Shown here piece by piece: positions 8,183 to 17,532 of a DNA stretch of 64,000 bases; position 1 is the stretch's first letter; every line of letters starts with the position of its first letter. A program made the translations under genes and the position numbers. The DNA is from Rhizobium sp. R635 (GTDB lineage: Bacteria > Pseudomonadota > Alphaproteobacteria > Rhizobiales > Rhizobiaceae): assembly GCF_002211285.1 (NCBI RefSeq), contig NZ_LOKX01000011.1, positions 1-64,000 on the forward strand. Reading direction: 5' to 3'. Under the pieces are notes generated by a model that saw nothing but the letters and a program-made list of their open reading frames with translations, did no database searches and was not told the DNA's origin.

Positions 8183-9700
8183 CTATTTGCCGTTCTCTTC
8201 GTTTCGATGCAGCACAACGCCGAGTTCATGCCACTGCCGCCCGTCGCGCTGGATAAGCTCATCGGCGCAGGCCGGCCCCATGCTGCCCGGCGCGTAGGCG
8301 TCGGGCGTGGCCTCATCCTTGCTCCAAATGTCGAGAAAGGGCTGGACGGCCGCCCAGCCGGCCTCGATGCCGTCGGCGCGCTGGAACAGCGTCTGATCGC
8401 CGATGAAGAGGTCATAGAGCAGCGACTCATAGCCGGTCGTCTTGCCGATATCGAATTTGTCGGCATAGTGGAAGTCGAGCGAGACAGGCACGGTATCGAC
8501 CGAAAGTCCCGGCGACTTGATCGAGATTTCCATGCTCATGCCCTCGTCCGGCTGCACCTGGATGACCAGCCGGTTCGGCGGCAGGCGGCGATTGACTTCG
8601 GTCTCGCGGAACTGCGCGAAGGGCACCGGCTGGAAGGTGATGACGATCTCGGTATCGCGCGCCGTCAGCGCCTTGCCGGTCCTGAGGTAGAAGGGCACGC
8701 CGGCCCAGCGCCATGTATCGGCATAGAGTTTCAGGGCGACGAAGGTTTCCGTCCGGCTGTCCGGCGAGACGTCCTTGGTGTCGCGAAAGGCCGGAAGCTC
8801 GACGCCGTTGAGCGGACCCGCCGCATAGGTGCCGCGTACGCCGTGCGTCTTCGCCTCCTCGGGCGTATAGATGCGCAGAGCTTTCAGCACTTTGCTCTTC
8901 TCGTTGCGGATCGCTTCGGCATCGAAGCTGTTCGGCGGCTCCATGGCGATCATCGCCAGCAGCTGGAAGAGATGGTTCGGCACCATGTCGCGCAGCGCGC
9001 CTGTCGCATCGTAGAATTTGCCGCGGCTGCCGACATCGACGATCTCGGCAGCAGTGATCTGCACATGGTCGATGTAGCGGCTGTTCCACAAGGACTCGAT
9101 GATCATGTTGGCAAATCGCGCCGTCATCAGGTTCTGCACCGTTTCCTTGCCGAGGAAATGGTCGAGCCGGTAGACTTGGCTTTCTGCAACCTGAGCAAGG
9201 ATCTGTGCATTGAGAGCCTGCGCTGAAGCGAGATCGGTGCCGAACGGCTTCTCGATGGCGATCCGGCGGAAGGTGCCGTCCTTTTCGTCGGTCAGGCCAT
9301 GTGCGGCGAGCTTTTCGACGATCGTTCCGAAGAAGGACGGCGGCACGGCAAGATAGAAGGCGGCATTGGCATTCGGCCCCAGCCGCCTGCCGATCTCGAT
9401 GAAGATCTCATCCTTGGTGAAATCCCCGGGCATATAGGAAATGCGCCGGCGCAGGCTCTCCCACGCCTCATCCTTCACCGTTTGCTCTTCGCCGTGCAGA
9501 TGGCTCAGGAAATCGTCGAGCCGCCCGCGTAGGAACTCGTCGTCGCCCTGCTCGATGCCGATGCCGAGAATGTGGAGATCCTCGCCGACGAGACGGCTCC
9601 GCGTCAGGTTGATGATCGCCGGCACCAGCAGGCGGCGCGTCAGGTCGCCTGTGGCGCCGAAGATGACGAGGGTGACCGGTGGAGTAGGGGCAGCGTCCAT
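8183..9700 (-). CDS. zwf: Glucose-6-phosphate 1-dehydrogenase
   Basis: A 505-residue enzyme oxidising glucose 6-phosphate to 6-phosphogluconolactone with NADP+, feeding the Entner-Doudoroff and pentose phosphate routes in the cytoplasm. The NADP-binding motif FGATGDLTRR lies near residue 13, and the active-site motif RLDHFLGKE lies near residue 180 with its substrate-binding Lys and catalytic His region. Length and ends are normal. The start is supported by GGGAG upstream. The usual rhizobial zwf is followed by pgl and edd; here it stands alone, so it may be a second, paralogous zwf. It converges on the small secreted gene with a 20-base gap. Confidence 0.95.
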   Translation of the reverse strand: MDAAPTPPVTLVIFGATGDLTRRLLVPAIINLTRSRLVGEDLHILGIGIEQGDDEFLRGRLDDFLSHLHGEEQTVKDEAWESLRRRISYMPGDFTKDEIFIEIGRRLGPNANAAFYLAVPPSFFGTIVEKLAAHGLTDEKDGTFRRIAIEKPFGTDLASAQALNAQILAQVAESQVYRLDHFLGKETVQNLMTARFANMIIESLWNSRYIDHVQITAAEIVDVGSRGKFYDATGALRDMVPNHLFQLLAMIAMEPPNSFDAEAIRNEKSKVLKALRIYTPEEAKTHGVRGTYAAGPLNGVELPAFRDTKDVSPDSRTETFVALKLYADTWRWAGVPFYLRTGKALTARDTEIVITFQPVPFAQFRETEVNRRLPPNRLVIQVQPDEGMSMEISIKSPGLSVDTVPVSLDFHYADKFDIGKTTGYESLLYDLFIGDQTLFQRADGIEAGWAAVQPFLDIWSKDEATPDAYAPGSMGPACADELIQRDGRQWHELGVVLHRNEENGK

Positions 9701-9849
9701 GATGTCATCTCCCGAGATTTCGGCCGACTATAATGCCTGCCTGTTTCGCCGCAAGCACCATGAGGGCGAGCGATAACAAGCGTTTGACATCAATTTGAAG
9801 TGCGCGCGCGTCGATTTCCGCAACGTGCGCCCATTGGTCGCGATTGAGT

Positions 9850-10620
9850 TTATGCCTTCACGGCAACCATGAAAATTCTTGGAAATCTGAGCAGCACGCG
9901 CCCGTCCGACAGTTTCGGATAGGCTCTTTCCACCCGCTCGAGATAGTCGGCGAGAAATGCCTCGCGATATCTATCACCGGCATGGGAGAGATAGGGCATC
10001 AGCCCGGTCCCCTTCACCCATTCGACGATCGCGGCCGCATCGGCCATCGGGTGATTGTAGATGGTGTGCCAGATATCGACGCGCGAGGCTTTGGCGATCA
10101 GCCGGGAGTAATAGGTGGACGGCGCAGGTAGTCCCTTGCGACGCACGCTCTTTGCCTCGAAGGCAGCCTTCCAGGGGCCGGCATGCGCGGTCTCCTCCAT
10201 CGCCAGATGCGAGGGTTCGCCGAGATTGTCGGGCATCTGCACGGCAAGTACGCCGCCGGGAGAAAGCCCGTCCATCAGCCGGTCGAAGATATCGACATGA
10301 TCGGGCAGCCATTGGAAGACGGCGTTGGCAAAGAGCAGGTCGGCCGGTTCCTGGGGCTGCCAGCTGGCGAGATCCGCCTCGACGAAGGCGGTACCCGGAA
10401 GCCGCTTGCGGGCTGCCTCCAGCATGTTCAAATCGCTGTCGAGGCCGGAGATGCCGTCCGCCCCGTAGCGGTCGATGATCAGTTCGGTCGAGTTGCCCGG
10501 TCCGCAACCGAGGTCAACGGCGCGGCGAAGGCTCTGCAACGGCACTTGCGCCAGAAGGTCGCGCGCCGGTCTTGTGCGCTCATCCTCGAATTTCACATAC
10601 TGGCTTGCGGACCATGCCAT
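9850..10620 (-). CDS. tam: Trans-aconitate 2-methyltransferase
   Basis: A 256-residue SAM-dependent methyltransferase beginning [18 protein letters not shown], the typical Tam start. SAM motif I is [14 protein letters not shown] near residue 35, followed by an acidic SGLDSD and the family motif [14 protein letters not shown]. It methylates trans-aconitate, a by-product that inhibits aconitase. ATG 10620 is preferred over an upstream GTG because CAGGAG sits eight bases before it. It lies downstream of the CorC-type gene, whose duplicated tail ends at 10638, just 18 bases before this start. Confidence 0.93.
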   Translation of the reverse strand: MAWSASQYVKFEDERTRPARDLLAQVPLQSLRRAVDLGCGPGNSTELIIDRYGADGISGLDSDLNMLEAARKRLPGTAFVEADLASWQPQEPADLLFANAVFQWLPDHVDIFDRLMDGLSPGGVLAVQMPDNLGEPSHLAMEETAHAGPWKAAFEAKSVRRKGLPAPSTYYSRLIAKASRVDIWHTIYNHPMADAAAIVEWVKGTGLMPYLSHAGDRYREAFLADYLERVERAYPKLSDGRVLLRFPRIFMVAVKA

Positions 10621-10637
10621 GGGGTTCACTCCTGCTG

Positions 10638-10700
10638 TCAGGCCACATCTTCCCTGTCGTGGATGCGGATCTTGTCGATGTTGCGACCGTCGAGTTCAAT
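10638..10700 (-). pseudogene. Duplicated C-terminal tail of a CorC/HlyC-domain gene
   Basis: Immediately after the stop of the CNNM/CorC gene, a different frame reads [14 protein letters not shown] and then DREDVA-stop. This is a paralogous version of the real gene's end (VIDLDGRRVDKILVSAD). It overlaps the real stop codon by three bases. It looks like the remnant of a second copy or of recombination at the 3' end that replaced the original tail. It has no start codon and cannot be a gene by itself. Confidence 0.6.
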
Positions 10701-11970
10701 CAGCAGACACAAGTATTTTGTCCACGCGCCGCCCGTCGAGATCGATGACTTCGAAGCGCCATCCATCCCTCGTGAAGCTCTCGCCCAATTCCGGCAGATG
10801 TTTCAACTCTTCCAGCACCAGGCCGGCCACGGTCTGATATTCGAGATCGTCATCGAGCTTAAGGTTCAAGAACTCGGCGAATTCGTCAATCGGCGTCCAG
10901 CCGGACACGAGGTACGAACCGTCATCCCGGCGAGCGATGGCCTGTTCATCGACAGGGCCTTCCTGGAGAGCCCCCATGATCGCTTCCAGAATGTCTCCTG
11001 ATGAAACGATCCCCTCGAAATGACCGTACTCGTCGAAAACCAGGACCATGTGGACGGGCGATTTCCGGATGGCTTCGATGACATTGATGGCAGTCGAAAG
11101 GTCCGAAACCACCGGGACATCCTGCGTCAGAGCCTTGATGTCGGCACTGCCGTGTTCGGACATGGCGTCGTAGAAGTCCTTGACCGGAAGGATGCCGATC
11201 ACCTCGTCCGAGCTGCCTTTCCGAACGGGCAACCGCGACCGTTTCGTCCGGTGCAACTGCGTTCGAATTTCATCGAGGCTGTCGTCGATATCGATGATTT
11301 CGACGTCGCGTCGAGGCGTCATGAGCGCCCGGGCGGTGCGGTCCGCCAGCCGCATGACGCCTGAGATCATCGCGGACTCTTCGCTTTCGATCACGCCGGC
11401 CGACTGCGCCTCGGCCAGAACGGTCTTGATCTCTTCGTCTGAGACATTGTCACCGCCTTTTCCCGCTTGGCCGAGCAGCTTGAGGACAAGATTTCCGGAG
11501 GCGTTCAGCAGCCACACGAGCGGCAGCGCGATCTTCGAAAGCACTGCCATGGCCGGCGCGACCCTTGCCGCAACCGCTTCGGGTTCCCGCAATGCGATCT
11601 GCTTTGGAACAAGTTCGCCGACGATCAGGGAGAGATATGTGATCGCCACGACGACGGAACCGACGCCGATGGCGTCAGCGGCCGCCGATGATATCCCCTG
11701 GGCCACCAGCCATCCGGCCAGGCGGCCGCCAAGCGTGGCTCCCGAGAACGCGCCCGAGAGAACGCCGACCAGCGTGATGCCGATCTGCACGGTCGAGAGA
11801 AAACGGCCGGGGTTTTCGGCAAGTTTGATCGCTTGAGCTGCCCCCTTGCTTCCATTGTCGGAGAGAACCTTCAGGCGGGCCGTTCGAGAAGACACGACGG
11901 CCAGTTCAGACATGGCGAGCACACCATTCAGGATGGTAAGAAACGCCACAATTCCAATTTCCAGAAACAC
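10696..11970 (-). CDS. CNNM/HlyC-CorC family membrane protein (DUF21, two CBS, CorC domain)
   Basis: A 424-residue protein. The N-terminal DUF21 membrane domain (about residues 1-190) has four hydrophobic helices, starting MFLEIGIVAFLTILNGVLAMSELAVVSS. A CBS pair follows (about 210-330; ALMTPRRDVEIIDIDDSLDE, then MVLVFDEYGHFEGIVSSGDIL). The C-terminal CorC_HlyC domain (about 345-424) ends RRVDKILVSAD. Such proteins are linked to Mg2+/Co2+ transport and are often labelled hemolysin. They sit in the inner membrane with CBS domains sensing nucleotides in the cytoplasm. The gene is intact, but its last codons overlap the remnant of another CorC tail. Confidence 0.88.
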   Translation of the reverse strand: MFLEIGIVAFLTILNGVLAMSELAVVSSRTARLKVLSDNGSKGAAQAIKLAENPGRFLSTVQIGITLVGVLSGAFSGATLGGRLAGWLVAQGISSAAADAIGVGSVVVAITYLSLIVGELVPKQIALREPEAVAARVAPAMAVLSKIALPLVWLLNASGNLVLKLLGQAGKGGDNVSDEEIKTVLAEAQSAGVIESEESAMISGVMRLADRTARALMTPRRDVEIIDIDDSLDEIRTQLHRTKRSRLPVRKGSSDEVIGILPVKDFYDAMSEHGSADIKALTQDVPVVSDLSTAINVIEAIRKSPVHMVLVFDEYGHFEGIVSSGDILEAIMGALQEGPVDEQAIARRDDGSYLVSGWTPIDEFAEFLNLKLDDDLEYQTVAGLVLEELKHLPELGESFTRDGWRFEVIDLDGRRVDKILVSAD

Positions 11971-12466
11971 AGGGACCCTATTCGTTGAGGTTGTAATGCC
12001 GCATTCATCAGGCGACGCGGCGAGGCACGGTCGTCGTCACGGAGGACCGCTCCTCTGAAGTGAAAGTCATATGCCGTCGGCAAGAGGAGGCCGGCCATAA
12101 GGGGGCTGTCAGCGGGGAGGCTCCGGAAAGCGGCCCTTTCTGCGCAAGTCGTGACAGGCCCGAGACGCGGCGGAGATCGCGACGCCGTCTACAATGGCCA
12201 CCCGCGTCTTCGGCCGGGAGATCCCGGCTGGAACGGGCGGAACGTGTACTGGATGGGTCGCTGTCAGGCATGGCGCAATTTTGGCGGTGAAACCGATCCG
12301 GCGCAAGAGGCGCCGGGCGAAAATCCTTGTACCGCACTGATATGACAGTTTCGAAAACGGCGGCGCTGTGTTCTGGGCAAGAGTTTTGGGGAGTTTTCTC
12401 ACATTTCTGCGTGATGCCGAAAATCGCTAGAAACGTTCCGGCATCACTGCTCCTGCTCCTGCGCCG
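11971..12466. other. 496-base intergenic region, no gene seen
   Basis: This lies upstream of the CorC-type gene and downstream of the cupin gene (both minus strand). Several open frames cross it but none has a ribosome-binding site with convincing codon usage. It is GC-rich, with no clear riboswitch or terminator. It may hold the CorC promoter. Confidence 0.4.
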
Positions 12467-12931
12467 TCAGGCCGCCAGGATGGTGATCCCGTAAGCATTG
12501 GCGGCCGCCGTCATGCGGGCGATGGTCTCAGCCGAAGGGCTGGACTTCGGTGGCTCGGTCGCACCTTCCGCTTCGATGAATTCGGCCATCTCCCGATCCA
12601 CGACCGCGGAAAAGACCGCAGGGACAGTTCCGCGATTGGAGTAGCCGTGCACCATGAAGGGCGCGATGGTGACGATGTCGCCGGCTCCGGCCTCGATCTC
12701 TTCGGGACCGTTGTCGGTGAGACGCCAGATCGTCAGGCGCCCCTCCAGGATGCGGAACACCTCAGGACTGGCATGCGCATGTTTCGGCGTCCGGCTGCCG
12801 GGCGGCACGGTGACGTCGAAGATGTTGAGCCAATTTCCGCGGAGACGAAGCCGCCGTTCGATCCGGTCGCCCAGGACGAAAAATCGCTTCTCGTTCTCGG
12901 CATGCTTTTTCACAAATGAGTTGGACATCAT
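12467..12931 (-). CDS. Cupin-domain protein
   Basis: A 154-residue protein with one cupin barrel. Metal-site motif 1 is PKHAHASPEVFRILEG near residue 48 (two His and a Glu). Motif 2 is degenerate around FMVHGYSNRG near residue 91, which keeps one His. It could be a small dioxygenase, isomerase or sugar-binding protein; the substrate is not evident. The start is at ATG 12931 after AAAGAGA; a second ATG follows immediately. It is divergent from the frameshifted isomerase gene, with a 344-base gap in which I see no gene. Confidence 0.75.
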   Translation of the reverse strand: MMSNSFVKKHAENEKRFFVLGDRIERRLRLRGNWLNIFDVTVPPGSRTPKHAHASPEVFRILEGRLTIWRLTDNGPEEIEAGAGDIVTIAPFMVHGYSNRGTVPAVFSAVVDREMAEFIEAEGATEPPKSSPSAETIARMTAAANAYGITILAA

Positions 12932-13275
12932 GTCTCTTTCTTTTTCTTGCGGGCGCAGCCGATAGGCCTTTGCGCCGCTTTTGGCAACAGCCCGATGCCG
13001 GGATCGCCGTGCCAGTCTCCGCGACGGCACCGGCTCTGACGCCAAGATCCAGGCTTCCCGCGCATCGATGCATCATGAAGACGATGAGCGGTGATATCGG
13101 TGTGGCGGGTTGCTTTCGCAAGGCCTGTGCGGCTGCGACAATTGCGCTAGGTCGTCCCGGCCGCCCTTTGAGGGCGCTGCGCCTGTAATACCGCCGACAC
13201 AGAAGGAGCTCATAGAACGCGGCGGCTGTTCCGGCCCTCCACGCCCCCTCGCATTCACCTTTACGGAGCGCATCC
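12932..13275. other. 344-base divergent intergenic region
   Basis: This separates the cupin gene from the TIM-barrel pseudogene. No open frame in it has both a ribosome-binding site and typical codon usage. It must contain the promoters of both flanking genes, but I could not identify convincing hexamers. Confidence 0.35.
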
Positions 13276-14093
13276 ATGTCTTCTCTTCCCGTCGTCGGCG
13301 CCGCCGTGACGCTCGATGAAGTCGAGCTTCACCGTGACTGGCTGTTCGAAAAGCCTCGCGATCTCGAATTGCAAAGCTTCGTCGATGCCGACATCCTGAA
13401 CGGCGACTGGACGCCGCTCGCCGCCCGCGCCAGGCGGCTGCTCGACGGTCATGCCGGGCGTCTCGGCATTATGGACCGTTCTGGGGTTTCACCATCGCCT
13501 CAGAAGATCCCGATATCCGCGCCGTCGTCAGCAGACGTCTGCTGCAGGGCCTCGATGTCTGCGCCGCCATCGGCGCGACGCAGATGGTCGTCCACAGTCC
13601 CTACACCTCATGGTCCTACAACAACCTCGACAATAATGACGGCGCTCGCGAGGAGCTAATCGAGCGCGTGCATCTGACGTTGCGCGATGCCGTCAGGCGC
13701 GCCGAGGATATCGGCTGCACCATGGTCATCGAGAACATCGAGGACAAGGATCCGCATATCCGCGTGGCGCTCGCCGAAAGCTTCAATTCATCGGCCGTCG
13801 CCGTCTCGATCGATACCGGCCACGCCCATTATGCCCATGGTTATACCGGTGCTCCGCCTGTGGATTATTACATCAAGGCGGCCGGCAACCACCTGCAGCA
13901 TGTCCATCTGCAGGATGCCGACGGATACGCCGATCGCCATTGGAGCCTCGGTGAGGGCTCGATCCACTGGCGCGCCGTCTTTGCAGCACTTGGCAAGCTC
14001 GACAGCAACCCGCGCCTGATCATCGAGATCAAGGACAAGTCGAAGATCCCGGCGTCTGCGGCCTATCTCGCCTCGATTGGGGTGGCTGAGTGA
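13276..14093 (+). pseudogene. Sugar phosphate isomerase/epimerase (TIM barrel), single-base frameshift
   Basis: The first frame (from ATG 13276) encodes MSSLPVVGAAVTLDEVELHR up to HAGRLGI. From about 13470 the correct continuation is in another frame: YGPFWGFTIASEDPDIR, then SRRLLQGLDVCAAIGATQ, VVHSPYTSW, MVIENIEDKDP, SIDTGHAHYAHGY, HVHLQDADGYADRHWSLG and IIEIKDKSKIP. Together they make a roughly 272-residue xylose-isomerase-like TIM-barrel (AP endonuclease 2 family) protein with conserved metal ligands (E in IENIED, D and H in DTGHAH, H in HVHLQD, E in IEIKD). One base appears missing at 13470/13471. Either the gene is broken in this strain or the sequence has an error. The 3' part alone (169 codons from 13584) lacks the barrel start. 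Confidence 0.8.
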
Positions 14094-14161
14094 GGCGGGT
14101 TGCAAAGCGGAGAACCTGTGAAGCCCTATCTTATGGGATGACCAAGTCGCGGCTAGGTTCC

Positions 14162-14306
14162 CTCTTCTCCCCAGCGGGGAGAAGGTGGCCCGTAGGGTCG
14201 GATGAGGGGGCCACACGGCACGCCCTATCATTGCCCTTCGCTTGCGCTCAGCGAATTTACCAATCTGCCGTGTGGCCCCCTCATCTGCCTGCCGCCATCT
14301 TTGTAA
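14162..14306. repeat. Inverted pair of RIME-like repeats
   Basis: One full unit lies at 14162-14220 (hairpin CTTCTCCCC/GGGGAGAAG, then GGATGAGGGGGCCACACGG). An oppositely oriented, degenerate unit lies at about 14268-14306 (CCGTGTGGCCCCCTCATCTGCC). The outer arms can pair through CCACACGG/CCGTGTGG, making a large hairpin between two convergent genes. Confidence 0.75.
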
Positions 14307-14324
14307 CTTCCCTTTATCCGCTCC

Positions 14325-15368
14325 TCACGAAAACCGCGTGATCACGCTGATGCCCGTCGCCTCCGCCTTGTCGAGCGCCATCAGCGCCGGCACGGCTTCT
14401 TCCAGGCTGACTCGCCGTCCGATCAGCTTCTGCGGCGCGATCTTGCCGGAGGCGAGCATCGACAGCATGGCGTCGTAACGCCAGGCCTGCATGCCGTGGC
14501 TGCCGTAGATCTCAAGTTCGTGGCCGATCACCTGCGCCATCGGGATCTGAGGCGTGGCGTGCTCGCCAAGCATCAGCCCCACCTGCACATGCCGCCCGCG
14601 CCGGCGCAGGTTCTTGATCGAGTTGAAGCAGGTGGCGGGATGGCCGAGCGCGTCGATCGAGACATGCGCGCCGCCCTTGGTGATCTCGCGCACGGCCTCC
14701 GCGACGTCTGCGACGCCTGACGCATTGACGGTCGCCACTGCGCCGCAGCTGCGTGCGAAGGCGAGCTTCTCTTCCGAAATGTCGATGCCGATCGCATTGG
14801 CCCCGAGCGCGGTGGCGATCATGATCGCCGAAAGGCCGACACCGCCGCAGCCATGCACGGCGATCCACTCGCCGGGGCCGGTGCGCGCCTGGTCGGCAAC
14901 GGCGCGAAACGAGGTGGCGAAGCGGCAGCCGAGACTTGCCGCCGTTGCATCGTCGATCGTATCGGGCAAGTGCACCAGATTGGTGTCTGCATAATCGATC
15001 GCCACATATTCGGCGAAGGAGCCCCAATGGGTGAAGCCCGGCTGGAATTGGTTGGGGCAGACCTGCTGGTTGCCGGAATGGCATTCGCCGCAACGGCCGC
15101 AGCCTGAAACGAAGGGCACGGTTACCCGGTCGCCGACCTTGAAACGCATCACGCCGCGGCCGGTGGCGACGATACGCCCGGCAAGCTCGTGTCCCGGCAC
15201 ATGCGGCAGGCGGATATCAGGGTCGTGTCCCATCCAGCCGTGCCAGTCGCTGCGGCAGAGCCCGCTTGCGCCGACCGCGATGACGACACCGTCTTCGGCC
15301 GGGGTGGGATCGGGCAGGGTGCGGATCTCGGGCGCCTTTTCGAAGGCTTCGTAAAACATGGCTTTCAT
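14325..15368 (-). CDS. Zinc-dependent alcohol dehydrogenase
   Basis: A 347-residue medium-chain dehydrogenase. The catalytic zinc ligands are C in GLCRSDWHG (near residue 36) and HE in VPGHELAG. The structural zinc cysteines are in GCGRCGECHSGNQQVC, and the Rossmann motif is VHGCGGVGLSAIM. It oxidises an alcohol or polyol with NAD(P); the substrate is not evident. The start is at ATG 15368 (MKAMFYEAFEKAPEIR), matching the family. An upstream frame extends to 15647, but that part is antisense to the next gene and not protein-like. It is divergent from the aminotransferase gene, with a 251-base gap. Confidence 0.92.
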   Translation of the reverse strand: MKAMFYEAFEKAPEIRTLPDPTPAEDGVVIAVGASGLCRSDWHGWMGHDPDIRLPHVPGHELAGRIVATGRGVMRFKVGDRVTVPFVSGCGRCGECHSGNQQVCPNQFQPGFTHWGSFAEYVAIDYADTNLVHLPDTIDDATAASLGCRFATSFRAVADQARTGPGEWIAVHGCGGVGLSAIMIATALGANAIGIDISEEKLAFARSCGAVATVNASGVADVAEAVREITKGGAHVSIDALGHPATCFNSIKNLRRRGRHVQVGLMLGEHATPQIPMAQVIGHELEIYGSHGMQAWRYDAMLSMLASGKIAPQKLIGRRVSLEEAVPALMALDKAEATGISVITRFS

Positions 15369-15619
15369 CGGCGTCTTCCCTTGCTGCCTATCCGAGATTC
15401 CCCGACATGATGACATGCGGCGGGCAGACGTTCCAATATTCGATTCTATCACTTTTGCTGATGCACCCATCGCTTCAGCGCTTGCCATTGCGCACGAATA
15501 TTGCGGCCCGATGCCGTCCTCCGGCATTTTCTTGCTTCCGTATTTTGGCGTCGGATTTGTCCTTGACCCAGCTCGCCGCCGGGGTTTTTGCTTTCCCGGC
15601 GTCATAAGGGAGGGCAAAA

Positions 15620-16507
15620 ATGGCCGTCGATACATCACCGCGCTCAACCACCTGGACCCATGTCGATGGAGAATGGCTCCCCGGCAATCCGCCGCTGATC
15701 GGGCCCACTTCGCATGCCATGTGGCTCGGCTCCACGGTCTTCGACGGCGCCCGCTGGTTCGACGGCATCGCCCCGGATCTCGACCTGCACTGCCAGCGCA
15801 TCAACCGCTCCGCACTTGCCATTGGGCTGAAGCCGGTGAAATCGGCCGAGGAGATCGCAGCGCTTGCCTGGGAAGGCGTTGAGAAATTCGACGGCGCCAC
15901 GGCGATCTACATCAAGCCGATGTATTGGGGTGAGCACGGTTCGCCCGGCAGCATCGTCTCCGTCGACGCCGAATCGACCCGTTTCGCGCTCTGCCTGTTC
16001 GAGGCGCCGATGGGCGGCCATGGCGGCACGAGCCTTACCGTCTCTCCCTATCGGCGCCCGTCACCGGAAACCGCGATGACCGAGGCCAAGACTGGATCGC
16101 TCTACCCGAACAGCGGCCGCATGATCGCGGAGGCCCGCAGCCGCGGCTTCGACAATGCGCTGGTGCGCGATCTGAACGGCAACGTCGTCGAGACCGCCTC
16201 CTCGAACGTCTTCCTGGTGCGCGACGGCGTGGTGATGACACCGGCCGCCAACCGCACTTTCCTTGCCGGCATCACCCGCGCCCGCGTCATCGGCCTCTTA
16301 CGCAAGGCCGGTTTCGACGTCGTCGAAGCAACGCTTTCCGTCGAGGATTTCATGCAGGCCGACGAAATCTTCACCACCGGCAACTATTCCAAGGTTGTCG
16401 GCGTCACCCGCCTCGACGGCCGGGATTTCCAGGAAGGCCCGGTCACCCGCAAGGCGCTGGATCTCTACATGGACTGGGCCCACGGCAGGAGCGAGAGCGA
16501 GGAGTGA
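15620..16507 (+). CDS. Branched-chain amino acid aminotransferase-type (class IV PLP) enzyme
   Basis: A 295-residue fold-type IV PLP aminotransferase. The PLP-binding lysine is in TEAKTGSLYPNSG near residue 156. The glutamate motif VVETASSNVFLV near residue 196 contacts the cofactor, and the N-terminal motif GSTVFDGARWFDG is typical. It probably interconverts branched-chain amino acids and their keto acids (IlvE-like). Rhizobia carry several paralogs, so the main biosynthetic role is not assured. The start follows GGGAGGG. It is followed by a palindromic repeat and nadE. Confidence 0.85.
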   Translation: MAVDTSPRSTTWTHVDGEWLPGNPPLIGPTSHAMWLGSTVFDGARWFDGIAPDLDLHCQRINRSALAIGLKPVKSAEEIAALAWEGVEKFDGATAIYIKPMYWGEHGSPGSIVSVDAESTRFALCLFEAPMGGHGGTSLTVSPYRRPSPETAMTEAKTGSLYPNSGRMIAEARSRGFDNALVRDLNGNVVETASSNVFLVRDGVVMTPAANRTFLAGITRARVIGLLRKAGFDVVEATLSVEDFMQADEIFTTGNYSKVVGVTRLDGRDFQEGPVTRKALDLYMDWAHGRSESEE

Positions 16508-16514
16508 GCCGCGA

Positions 16515-16600
16515 TCCCGCGAAGCGGGAGCAATCGATCCAGTGAATCGATTGCAGCGGCGAACGCCCGGAGCGCAAGCGCAGGGCTGGCGCGATCTTGT
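16515..16600. repeat. Short palindromic intergenic repeat
   Basis: It contains CCCGCGAAGCGGG and, just after, the near-palindrome GCAATCGATCC/GAATCGATTGC, followed by a CGAACGCCCGGAGC tail. This type of sequence is common between rhizobial genes. It lies between the aminotransferase gene and nadE. Confidence 0.5.
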
Positions 16601-16679
16601 GAAACCGTTTGGAAGCCTTCGCCTTCCGCTCCCTTTCCGCCATAGTGCTTGAGAGTTCTACAGAGCAAGAAAGAATCCC

Positions 16680-17513
16680 ATGACCATTCTGGCTGACGAA
16701 CAAGGCGATATTATCCGTGAGCTCGGCGTTGCCGCCGATATTGATCCCGAACATGAGATCGAACGGCGAACTGCTTTCCTCAAGGATTATCTCGTGGCCT
16801 CAGGCCTGCGCAGCTATGTCCTCGGCATCAGCGGCGGCGTCGATTCGCTGACGGCCGCCCTGCTGGCCCAGAAGGCGGTACGTGAGCTGCGTGACAGCGG
16901 CCATGCCGCCGAATTCATTGCCGTGCGGCTTCCTTATGGTGTTCAGGCGGACGAGGCCGATGCGAACCGGGCGCTGGAAACGATCGGCGCCGACCGCTCG
17001 ATGGTGGTCAACATCAAGGCCGCGGCGGATGGGATGTTGGCCGCCGCTCAGACCGGAGGCCTCGCTTTTGCCGATGCCGGCCGGCAGGATTTCATCCTCG
17101 GCAACATCAAGGCCCGCCAGCGCATGATCGCCCAGTTTGCGCTCGCCGGCGCGCTCGGCGGCCTCGTCATCGGCACCGATCATGCGGCCGAGGCCGTCAT
17201 GGGCTTCTTCACCAAATTCGGCGACGGCGCAGCCGATATCCTGCCGCTCGCCGGCCTCAACAAGCGTCGCGTCCGCCTGTTGGCAAAGACGCTCGGTGCG
17301 CCTGACGAACTGGTCTTCAAGGTGCCGACGGCTGACCTCGAGGACCAGCGGCCGCTGCGCCCCGACGAGGAGGCCTATGGCGTCACCTATGACGAAATCG
17401 ACGATTTCCTCGAAGGCAAGCCGGTCGGCGAGATTTCCCGCCGCCGCATCCTCGCCGCCTATCGGGCGACCGCCCATAAGCGCGCTCTGCCGGTCGCCGT
17501 CAACGCTCTCTGA
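16680..17513 (+). CDS. nadE: NH3-dependent NAD+ synthetase
   Basis: A 277-residue enzyme that amidates nicotinate adenine dinucleotide to NAD+ with ATP and ammonia. The ATP pyrophosphatase P-loop is ISGGVDSLTAALL near residue 50. Further family motifs are LGNIKARQRM, VIGTDHAAEAVMGFFTKFGDG and KVPTADLEDQRP. The length fits the short ammonia-dependent form without a glutaminase domain; many alphaproteobacteria also have a long glutamine-dependent form elsewhere. The ribosome-binding site is weak (AAGAAAGAAT). It converges on the MFS gene with only 19 bases between stops. Confidence 0.95.
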   Translation: MTILADEQGDIIRELGVAADIDPEHEIERRTAFLKDYLVASGLRSYVLGISGGVDSLTAALLAQKAVRELRDSGHAAEFIAVRLPYGVQADEADANRALETIGADRSMVVNIKAAADGMLAAAQTGGLAFADAGRQDFILGNIKARQRMIAQFALAGALGGLVIGTDHAAEAVMGFFTKFGDGAADILPLAGLNKRRVRLLAKTLGAPDELVFKVPTADLEDQRPLRPDEEAYGVTYDEIDDFLEGKPVGEISRRRILAAYRATAHKRALPVAVNAL

Positions 17514-17532
17514 GGATCGTCCGGCCGAATCT

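Noticed and set aside
12008..12402. Several overlapping open frames upstream of the CorC-type gene
   Set aside because: None has a ribosome-binding site or protein-like composition. I also looked for an Mn- or Mg-responsive riboswitch here and saw no matching conserved core.
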